This document shows positions 24,801-36,800 of a stretch of 64,000 nt of DNA, in pieces (the stretch's first letter is position 1; every line of letters starts with the position of its first letter). Source of the stretch: Branchiostoma floridae. Its lineage: Eukaryota > Chordata > Leptocardii > Amphioxiformes > Branchiostomatidae. The notes beneath the pieces were generated by a model. That model saw only the letters and a program-made list of their open reading frames with translations. It was not told the origin of the DNA and made no database searches. The DNA is taken from the NCBI RefSeq assembly GCF_000003815.2, contig NC_049992.1:16398189-16462188 (forward strand), in the 5' to 3' direction. Both the position numbers and the translations under genes were made by a program.

Positions 24801-27800
24801 GTATTTTTGAGTTCAGCATTCTGGCATGGCTTACTGATACCATGTTGACATGATATGCTGTTATGATAAAAAGGAGTGATGTAATACATGCAAATTGTCC
24901 TGTATAATAATGGATAGTTTTATCATACACTTCACCTGATGTGTAAATCCTGTTGTTTGTTTCCTACAGGGACATGTCTGGCATCCGTGCCGACATGACG
25001 CGTTCCTCTCGCTCTCTGCACTCTGCCTGCCTCAACCTCCAGGCCAACACGCGCATGGCGGACTCCACCACGTCCGTGCAGCTCGACAAGGAGCGCGCCG
25101 ACCGTTCCGAGATGGAGAACCAGCTGCGCGACAAGGTCAAGGAGGTCATCACGCTCCAGTCCAGGCTGGACACGGAGCGCTCGGACCTCAGTGGCAGGAT
25201 CAACGAGCTGTCCGTGCAGAACGAGCGCCTCAAACTGCAGGTTAAGGACCTCAACAAGACCATCGAGAACCTGGTAAGTAGTCTGACCTGACATTTGTAG
25301 GCTTACTTCATACATGACAGGCTTTATCAGTGGGCAAATTTTAATCTACATTCCTCTTCTTGCAAATCTGTTTATTTTGAGTGAGTTTATGACATAGTTT
25401 GGCTTAAAAAAGAACCTTTCAGTGATGTTTTAAGTCTGCGTGGTGATAACAATGTTTTTTGTTAACCTATAAAGGAGGATATGATGGATTTCATTTTTTT
25501 TATATCTTGGGGTAGTCTTAGGCAATAATAATTAATGTAACATGGTACATGTTTTTAATTCCTGTCAAAGACACAAATCTGTTTAGGATTCCCAGAACCC
25601 CACCATTGAGAGATGGGCCATTCTGTTCTGGCTAAGTTCTAGGCTGTCTGAATACTGGCAGTGATGAGAACGTTTCCTTTATGCTCCTCCAGGAAACCAT
25701 AAATGTAACATGATGGTACACTTGTTTAACTTCTGTCAAAGACATAAATCTGTTTAAAGGATGCCTGGATCCCCATCATTGTAAGGGTTTGCCATTCCGT
25801 CCTACATGTAGCTAAGTTTAAGGCTATCTGAATACTGGTAGTAACCAAGATGTTTCCCCCGTGCCCCTCCAGGAGACCAGCCGTGCCGAGGCCACTCAGG
25901 AGCTGGAGCGCTCCCAGGCCGAGGCCCTGCGTGATGAGACCGAGGCTCTGCACCAGGCTTTGCGCGACATCGCTAACGTTGTCATCACCGACGCTGACGG
26001 TGTCGGGGAGAAGGATGACGACACCATGGCTGATGCTGACCTGAGCCTGAGGTACATGGTTGTGTTTTCTTCTTTGTTCTCTGTAATATCTGGAATAAAG
26101 AAACATTGTGGTTATTTTACTGCAAACTGAAATAGACATGGAAAGTCATCCTTCACCGCAGTTTTTATGTATGAATCAATTCATACTGATTTTCTGGACT
26201 GTGTCATGTTATACCCCTTTGTTTTTGCACCTGCCTCTTTTTTCATTGATGAAAAATAGGTTGAATGCAAAAAGCAAGGGTCGCTTGCAAATCTAAATGA
26301 CATTGTTTTCATACGTGTCACATTTTTCAAAGACCAAGCACCCAGCACACTTTTGAGCTGTGTTAGGTTACTTTCTTGAGGGATCCTTATCATTTCTCTT
26401 TATTGCTTCTTTGATTCTTTTGATTTCATTTCTTGGTATTTCCTGTTCCTGTTGGGATTGAGAATGATCCATCTGCTCTCTAAGTTATTTTCTTGGATCT
26501 GTTTTTTTTGCTGTCTTCTCTTCCCTTATTGCTGGGGTTGTGATCCCTGTGTAGGGCTGTAGCCTGGGAATCCTGGAGATTCTTCAACAGGCTCACCATA
26601 CAGTAAGTCTCCCTCTCTCCCTCACCTCTCTGTTTGCTCTTCTTTCCTTCTTTCTCTCAGCTTCATCTGCAATAGATTATCAGCTGCATGGTAACACGAC
26701 AACTTTTTCTTCTCTCTGCTCTCATTGCATGTTTGTTACACATGCTTGAGGATTTTGCATAGTTTGGATATCAAAATGAGGAAAATGTCGCTGAATTGAA
26801 AATACCATCCTTTTTATACTTCATTATATATATAGACATTGACATAATCACCTGAGTTAACATACTTGTACAGGCTGTAGTTAAGCAAGAAACATCCTTG
26901 TTACTAACACAGCTTTTCTAGAAATAGAGTTCACAGAGCTTGCATTTTGCAGTTCGGGAGACCTTAGAAAATGTTTTTGTTGTCTCCAAGATGTTTTCAC
27001 GAAACTATACTACATTCAGTAGAAATTGTTTGTATCCATGGTGTGATTGACATATGTTTGTGTCGTTTTCACAGGTCGACCTCTCCCAGCCGTCTGCGTT
27101 CGACCTCTCCCAGCCGCCTGCGTAGCCCGTCTCCCTCTCGCCGCTCGCCCAGCCGCGGCCGGTCCCCGGCCCGCACCTTCTCTCCCGCGTTTGCTGAGTC
27201 CACCCTGGGTGCCGTACAGGCTGCACTGCAGAAACGTCAACTCCAAGTCCAGGTACAGAAAACACTACGTGTACATCATATCATATATGTCAAACATGCT
27301 AGACAAAAATAACTAATTTTTATGTAAATGAAGCAGGAACGTCCATGTCCATGTACAGACAACACTATCATAATGTAGACAAAACATGTCAAACATTCTA
27401 GACAAAAATTACTATCAATTTTATGTAATTCGAAGCAGAAACGTCAAGTCCATGTACAGACTATACTATCATAATGCCAAACATACTAGACATGAAATTA
27501 CTTGAATTCATTTCTATACAAATGATGCAATGTATATTTGTCCCCCTATGACAGTAATCTACTGATTACATTCTCTGAGCAAGAAACTTTCTGTCAAATC
27601 AAAATATAAAGGCTAAAGCTAAACTTGAAATTTGGCCAGAGTAATAATAGTTTGCATGCTTACAATAGTTTCTGACAGAGGTAAAACTAAACTTGTCCAC
27701 AATTGTCATATCTGCAAGAAGGTCACCAGTATTGAGGACAAGTCCCATGGGAGTTTCTTACATGTGTCCTTTGGCTTTAAAGCCATGCATACAATATGTA

Positions 27801-30800
27801 TGGTTAATAATAGCCTGACACACCAATTTGCCTTTTAGGACAGTGAATTTTAGATGCTGTTTCAAGTTGTAATTGCCCTGTGCTGCATTGTATTATGGAC
27901 CTTTGAGTCATAATTTTTCTGTAAAAATAGTCTCACATGAAATACAGTGTAAAGGGTGAAATGTTGTCAGCATTGTTTGAAAGAAAATGTATAAACCACA
28001 GAAACGGCCAATTTCATGATTGATTGATCGCCACACACTGTTACTCCTTTGGGACCTGCATCAGGTATATAAGATGGTATCTCCTGGCCTTGCATTGCTA
28101 TTTGGTGCTAGCTAACCCTTTGTGGTAGGCCTATGATAATGTGCTATCAAACAGTGTAAGATATACAAATGTACCATGATACGAGCAACATCGTTGACAC
28201 ACTGTTACCTGGTTATACAGGAGCTCAGGGCCAAGCTGAACGCCCAGCGCGACCAGGGCGGCTCGCTCAAGAAGCAGCTGGATGATGCAGACAACGAGAG
28301 GCGTCGCNNNNNNNNNNNNNNNNNNNNNNNNNNNNNNNNNNNNNNNNNNNNNNNNNNNNNNNNNNNNNNNNNNNNNNNNNNNNNNNNNNNNNNNNNNNNN
28401 NNNNNNNATGGTCATACTCATAGTTGTTTTGAACAAGAGTTGTAAAAACACAATAGTTACATGGTTATGATGTAAATGTAAGGTATTACATATGGCAAAA
28501 AAAAATTGGTAACACTCCTTTAGGAAAGCATAATGCTACTAGGATGTGCAAATGTTAGGTGTGACAGGTTGTTGAGTGCAATATAACCAGCTGCTGCCGT
28601 GCCCCGTCCCTGTGAAGCTGGTGTGTTACGACGAAGGGCGGTTATACCGGCTATATATATACAGATACAGATACAGGTATACCAGCTGCTCATTTGTGTA
28701 ATATCAATTCACAATGATTCGTTATCACAGGAGTCGCTCCAAGGACGATGCAGTCCGTGATGCCAACAGGTTCAAGAATGCTCTCGACCTGACGGGAAGC
28801 GAGAAGTCTGCGCTGGAGTCCATCCGTTCATCTCTGAATGATGAAATCGAGGCCTTGAACGCGGAGAACCAGAAGCTCCAGGCTGCCAACGCTGACCTTC
28901 AGCACCAGCGTGACAGCCTTGAGGACGAGAAGGATGATGTCATCAAGGACAAGGAGCGTGGGCAGAAGGAGATCGAACGATGGTAACAAATCGATTAGAG
29001 ATGTAACATCTTAGAAAGTATGATGCTTCAAACTATTGCAAAGATTCTAAGAACATAAAATCCTGGTATCCAATACAACTGTTGTATAGTTAGTCATTTG
29101 GGTTATACATGTACAAGTAATCATTAAAAAATGATTATGAGAGATGAAGTTGTGAAGATGGTCACAATTGCAGTAAGTCTTTCAAGAGAAACAGTTTTTT
29201 GCTTCAAAAATGTTGTCAAGAAATTTTTTTCATTCCTTTTACCTTGGCTTTCCTTTAAAAACTCTGTAGATGATTGTATAGTGCCAGTATTTTGTGCATG
29301 AAAGTAAAGAAAATATATTTCATTCCTTATGTCTTGTTTTTCCTCAGCAACCGTGTGCAGGAGCAGATGGAGATGAAGAACTCTGCGCTGCGTGAGGAGA
29401 CTGTGACTCTGAAGGAGGCCCTGAACCGGGCTATCCTGGAGAAGGAGGTCCTCGATCAGGAGAAGGCAGAGATTGCTGAGTCTCTCTCCAAGGTACTGTT
29501 CCTGCCGCATTTTGCTCCTTGATGTTTATACAACACACGTTCTTCAATGTACTTCATTCATACAGCAGCATCTTAAGTTTTGCCGCTTAATGTTTCTAAA
29601 ATGCATTTTCCATGCAATTTTGCAACCAAAGCTGCTGTAGTTTGAGTTGAGCATCAATTATCATGATGGTTTTGTGGTCAGTAGTTTCACAGTATTGGAA
29701 AGATGTTGGTTTTGTAAGAGGTAACGCAACACATTGACTGAAATTGAGTCAAGATTTAGAGTTCAGTATCAGTTGTCATGATGGTTTTTAGGTCAATAGT
29801 TTCAGAATATTGGAAAGATGAAGGTTTTGTAAGCCGTATTGCAACACATGGACTGACCTGCTGTATAGACATGAGTCCTTGTTTTGGTCAAGAAGTTTGA
29901 AGCAGTTTGTCCTTGAATCGCCAGGTGGAGCTGCAACGTGCAGAGCTTGAGCTGGAGATCAGCAAACTGAAGACCGAGGAGGCCGGCCTCAGGGACTCAC
30001 TGCTCAAGATGCAGGCACTTAACGAGGGCCTGGGACAGGTAAGAACATAATACATTTCTTTATATCAAAACTCTGCATTTCTTTCTCCCCAAACTTCAGT
30101 ATAACAGGGATTTTGAAAGTTCTTGCATATGTTGGACCCATATGTCAGTGAGAGTTAAAGATGATCACACAGCTAGAAACGAAAGACACGTGATAACGTT
30201 TAGACCTTAGAGTTAGAACCAGGGCCTGGGACAGGTAAGAACATGATACATTGAACTCAACAATTCATTTGTAAGTTGATTCATTTGTATCCACTTCCTT
30301 GTATAAGTATAGCTGTCTAAATTGCTGTACTTTTGTTGCGTTGATAAAGATTATTGTTTTCACTGATGATGACTGAAGTCAGATAAATGCTGCACAATGT
30401 TGATGTCATCAGAACTAGTTGTCTTTTTCTCTGGAGGAGCTAAACTTGTGTTCATCCCTTTTCCCAAGGACAAGATTGAGCTGAACAAGATGATCATGCA
30501 GCTGGAGGCTGAGAAGGCCTCCCTGATGGGTGAGAAGGGAGAACTGGAGCAGGAGAAGTCCAGTCTCAAGGACGAGCTTGTCAAGACTGAACAGGAGAAG
30601 ATGGAGGTGGAGAACATGAAGAGCGGTGAGTTAACCACACGATTTTATCAATCCCTGTACTAACTTTGAGTTGTCTGTGGACAAAATATATGTGCAAATT
30701 GGAAGCTTGTGCTGGAAATGATCACAATCCCCAACTTTCAAGAGGATGGGACGAGCAAAGCAAAAATTTGAGCTTTGTTTATAGAAAGAACTTACACTGT

Positions 30801-33800
30801 TTACGCAAGTCTACAAAGCCAGTATAGGGGATTGCTCTACGTAATAGATATTCTTAGGCTATAGATACAGACAAGAAGCCCAATATGACTGAGTTTTGGG
30901 TTTAAGGTGTACCTACAAGGGTCTTTCTATGAGATGTATTTTGATGGCATTGAGGGAAATTTCATGGCCATTTAAGTTTTCTTTGTTGTCACCGACTGTA
31001 GTTGTGGATTCTGTAGGCTTGACTTGAGCAGCCACAGAACAAGATGTTTGTGAAAAATTGTTACATCTGACTATAAGGTTGTAATTTCTAAGCTGTAAAG
31101 CCTTTTGTGAAGGAGACTTTCCTGTTGTTTCTGCAGGCCTGGACCAGTCCCTGGTGCTGACAGAGCAGACCAGGGAGAAGCTGGAAGAGGACCTCATGTC
31201 TGTCCAGCGGGAGAAGGCTGAAGTCTCCGAACAGCTGTCTCAGGTAAGAACCAGAAAACATCATTCTGTACAAACTTCCCTAACATAGGAACAAATGATG
31301 CATGCAGAAATAAAGTTGTTTTTTATACTGTACAAAACACCAGATGAGTCATATCATTAGGATTAAGTACATTTTACCTTGTGCCCCTTGGATGCCCTAA
31401 TTCCAGAAAAGTGGTTGTCCAAGATATTTCATTTGCCATTCATCTTGTTTGTGTATCTTTGTCCTGGATGCAATAAAAATGATTTTGAACACTTCTATGT
31501 GACAATTAGATAAAGTTGTTTCATCATATCAATAAAAATTAGTGTCTATTTGACTATATCTAGTGGCATACACCATCCAAAATGAACTCGTCAATTAAGG
31601 CAAAAATTAAGTCAACACTTAGTCTATAACAAATTTTATGTCATACCTGTGACGCGAAAACGTTCGATACGGGTGTTCTGGACCGGGCTGTACGCTTCCG
31701 TATCGCACAGGTTCAAAAGGCGTATCACACAGGCTACATTTGAATAAATTGAACTGTTTCGAGCGGGCCGAATACGGCACGGTTAGCAATTCGAATACCT
31801 GATTTGGACGTTGGAACATTGCTGTTGCAACACTTTTTTGTTTGAGGGCACCAAAATCGTTCATCTTCTGGCACATTTTGCATCAAAACATGGTTTTTTT
31901 CAGGTGAGTATGACATACATAAAATACAACACGGTGTATTCCGCATCACCCTCGGTCTCAGCCCTCCCGCGGGTCGGATTACCCTCTGGCCTTCGACCGT
32001 CGGTCGATCCGACCCGCGGTCGGGCTGATACCTTGGGCGATACGGAACACACCGTGTTGTATTCTATATATTTATGATTTAGAAAGTTTTTCTATGATGC
32101 AAAATGAGCATTCAGTAATGTTGTGAATATCTCGTTTCCAGACGACTCGCCATAAGAACGCGCTGGCGGAAGAGCTGCTGCAGTCTCGGCGTGAGGTGGA
32201 GCGGCAGAGCGACACCGTGGTCCGTGTGGCCAGGGAGAAGGAAGAACTGACCAAGGAGAAGGCCAACCTGGTGGTGCAGCTGACCGCTGCCGAGAGGGAG
32301 AACAGGGCTCAGGTCAGCTGGATTTCTTTCTTTCAATACAAACAAACAAACAAATAAACAAACAGTGACTACAAATGACAACTTATTTTTATAGGCAGCA
32401 AAATCATCTAACTGTCTCCCTCAAAAGTGTTTTCCTCTAAAATATATCCCACAAACCTTCAAAATCTATATTTGCTGTTATCTCCTAGCGTACCTCCAAG
32501 CTACATCTCCCATCAGTTTAGTTCAGTGCTAAGAAGTGGTCCCTTTGCCTTGCAATTTTTTTTTTTACAAAATTTGATTTTTACAATGTTGGTAGGCTTT
32601 GTCCCAATAGTGGCAATCTTTTTTTATGTTATTTTGTCAAATCTGAAGAAAATTCTAGACAGATTTTATAAATTTTCCACGTAGGAAAGAAAAGTTGTAC
32701 AGACCAAAGTCTTTAAACTAGTCCAGGAGTAGAAAAAAAAGAAGCTTCTCACCATAAAGAGACCACTGTTCCTAACAATGTTTCTCTACATAAAGTCAAT
32801 GGCCTTCTGTTTCCCTTCATAACAGCAGAATTCCCCAACTTAACAGTGAAGTTAATGAGAAAAAAGAATTTATATGCTAACAAACCTACCCTATTTGTTG
32901 ATTTATGGATGTGGTCAGGTACAATAGTAGCACAGTAAATGTTAAACAGTAATTGTATCTAGTGACATATTGTAGCTACATTATGCCAAGCTGTCCAACG
33001 TTTCCCAGTTACAACACTTGAAATACACCTGTTATTTGAACAGGTTTGCTGTATATCAAACCTTGACTACAACATTCTGCTAAGCTGCCAATGCTTCTGC
33101 TTAACACTGCCAAGGTAGCTGTGACAGAACTGTTATGTAAACCCCTGCAAACCCGGCCATTGTTTAGCAGCTGTGTCTAGCCCTAACCACTGCATACTTT
33201 TCACTGCCATTAAAACATCCATTATGAATGACAACATTTTGAGATAAGCATAATCTTGTTGTGAAAATCTGAGAAGTATACACAAGCAGAGAGCGATGTT
33301 TACATATCACTTGTGAGAGAAGCGGTCATACGGGCCACCCCTTTTTCCGTGTTTATATTTTGGTTAAGACTATTGTAGCAGAACCAAAACCATTAGTCAG
33401 GGAACCATTCATACCCCCAGGGTTTCAGAACCATCCAGAACAGAGCATACGTCTCTGATTCTCCATGTTGTAACAGGGGAATACTGCAGTATGTAAACTT
33501 TATCTAGATTCTGCGATGTCATGCACAAATTATACCTACATCGTTGCCTGTAATACAGCTTCTGTTGTTGAGTGTAAGCAGTAGTTTCAGGTGTGTGGTC
33601 TTGTACATTTTTGTGGCTTCTAATGCCCCCCCCCCTCCCAAATGAACGTCAATTACCTGCTTGGTTGGTTATACAGTTTTGAACTAAACCAGGTCAAATT
33701 CTATATCTGTATTGGAGACTTTAACCCCATGAAAAAGCTCTTTTGTAAAAGTATAATATGTCGTGTCTTCTGAAAGTCTGAAATAGTTGTCTACAAGAGG

Positions 33801-36800
33801 TAAAGTTGTAGCAACAATTGGGTCAGTGTATCAGTTTGCAAATGACAAATGAGGACCACATTCAACTAACAGCATTCCTAGGTTGGCCTTGAGGTTATTT
33901 TTCAGGGAATTAGAAATTTTCTCTTTGGTCTGTCTCAACACACTTATTGCTTGGTACTGTTGTGTAGTTTCCTAAAGGTTTGTGTTAACAAAACTTCACA
34001 AATGTTTTCCAGTCTGAGGAGATTGCCACCTTGCGTGCAGACAAGGAGAGCCTGGAGACCCAGCTGTATGACTCCCAGACTCTGGCCTCCGAGCTGCAGA
34101 CCCGTAAGGAACAGCTAGAGGGCGAGAACCAGACCATCCTGCTCAACAAGGAGGCACTGCAGGGTCAGGACTTATTTCTTTTTCTATTATTTCCAATGAC
34201 CTCAACATGTTCTTTCAGTGGAAATGTATCAACTTTTATTTCTTTCAGGGATATTCTGTCAAACATCAATTGTTTACATGTGTAAAGTCAGTGATCCTCA
34301 ACTCACTAGTGGAAATATTTTGCCCTCTAAGACTTGAAATACAAAAGCATGCTTTTGTAATGATTGCATCTGCATGCGTCTAACTCTTTATATGAAATCT
34401 GTATCTGTATAAGACAGTATAATTGGCCTTTGACATAACACACTGCCAACAAATCAGACAAAGTCTTATAGTATGCCTATCATTTGTAAAGATTTATTTT
34501 TGTCAACCAGTTTCACAACATAGGAATAACTCTTAATACTTCTACTGACATTTCACATTAATATTAAACTCCAGTTGAGATCTGGCATACTAGTATATGC
34601 ATAAGAAGATTAAGATTGAATCACTATTGCCGTGCTACTAATTCAGGACTAACTCTTGTTTGATCAAGCCGCTGTCTAACTTTTGACTGTTTTTGAACTC
34701 CAGTTGAGATTGGGCGCGTGCGTAAGGAGATGGAAATTGAGATCACCAAGTTGGAGCGCGACAAGGAGGCCCTGAACCAGAAGCTGGCGCAGCAGGAGCG
34801 CGACAGCTCGCTGGCGCTGAAGAACGCCCAGCAGTCGCACGAGGAGGACGTGGACAGGCTGATGCGCGAGAAGGAGACCCAGCGGCTGGACCTGGAGTCT
34901 GAGCGCGAGGAGATCATCCACAAGAACACTCAGGAGAAGGTGCGGACTTCTTTTATTTCCTGTAGGGCTCTTTGTGTCAATAGACAGTGACTCACAGTCT
35001 TTTTTTTTTCAATATCATTGTCCCATATAAAAGCACAACATGACATGAAAAATGCACCAAAACTAAAGCTTTAAGCAAAGTCAGACAAAATCTTTGAAGG
35101 TAAAAAGAAACTGAATGCTAATCAAGTACATGGATTGAAAATGTTAAGCTTAGATAAAGAGAAACTAGTATCTGACAAACAATGAAAATGAACAAATAAT
35201 AAAGAACTGTGAAAACTAGCATGTTGATAAAAATGTGGTTGGCCTTTTTTTCCTGCATCAACAGCTGGTCTGTTGAAACAAAGTAGAATTTCGAATTTGT
35301 TTTGATAGCTGCAAACAGCATTTTGCATATTCATAAGTTCACACGCCACATTTTATATCTTTGCAGGATGAGATGCTAGCCAGGTTTGACAAGGAGAAGG
35401 AGGAACTCAACGAAGAGCTGGAGGCCCTCGCACAGGACAAGGATGAGAGTCTGCTGCTCGCAGAGAATGACAAACAACAGGTTTGTTTACTTGATGTTTA
35501 CTCTTTCATAAGGTAAAGGCTTCAGCGGCCATTGCTTCTAACAGTTTCATTTCTGTGCAGATGGTGTGAAGATTTGGACCAAGAAATCTTCACAACAAAA
35601 TAAGGAGATCTTTGCTTATTATTTGAGTTTAAAAAATATTTTGTATTCGAGCATTGCTCTACTGTTAGTATCTCTTCCTTTTTTGCTAACCTTTCTCCCT
35701 GAAGACAGGCTGAATAAAAGTTTAGAACTTGAACTATGTGACTCCAGATGTCTGACTGAGGGATGATGCTGTGTGCAAAATGTCGGTAGCTTGAGGAATG
35801 AATCCACTCTACTATATACTCTTTTCCTGAAGACAGAGAGATGTTTTCTTGTTATTGAAGTTGACTAAGTCTCTGTCCAAGAGCTGTTCTTATAATGTAT
35901 ATTTCTCCTTGTTTTGCCAGGCCCTTTCCCTGAAGGAACAGGAGAAGCAGACTGTGGTGGAGAAGCTTGGCTCGGCCCAGCGTGACATCGCTAATGCCAG
36001 CATGGAGATGGAGCGTATGAAGAGAGACGCCTACAGCAAACAGGAGCAGGACAAAACCACCATCAACTCCCTCAACCAGGAACTCAAGAACTTCAGGGCT
36101 CAATTCGAGGAGGCAACGTGAGTAGATGTCAATAGTGATCTTACTTCTCTAGAAAAGACCAAAGTAGTGAGTCCTAGCAGAGACTTCAATGGTGTGAGAG
36201 AAGTTTGCTAACAAAAATATTTTATTGGGAAACAATCCATGGGAAATTAACCATTGTAATAGCCAAGTGAGTGTTTGCCTTGTATTCTGTAAGTCATAAG
36301 TTTGATCCCTGGCCGAGTCTACTTAAAGACTTTTAGAATAGTTTCTCTGTGTATTACTCAGCATTTGGAAAGATATCTTAGTTGAACACACACAACTACC
36401 TGTGGAGTAGTGCCCTAATGTAATGTAAAGTTATTCTGTACAAGAGCTACATGTATTGATACAGAGATGCTCTATGCATCATCTGGAGCAGGGAGGACTG
36501 TAAGATTGTGGTACAGATTTTGAACAAGTTGATTCTCTGTTACAGCAATGCCCATGAGCGTGAGATTAAGGACCTGAACGGGCAGATAGCCGAGGTCAGG
36601 AAGCAGCGGGAGGCCGCTCACAAGGAGGTGGCAGAACTCAAGACGCAGCTCAAGATGGTGGAGGAGACACGCGACGGTGTGCGTCGTGACCTGATTGAGG
36701 CCCACCGCAGGATACGTGAAGGTAAGACTCCCCGCATTTGTGCTACAACATTGTGTTGTTTTGAATGCTTTTTTTCAGTCTATAAAAAGAGATAGAAAAA

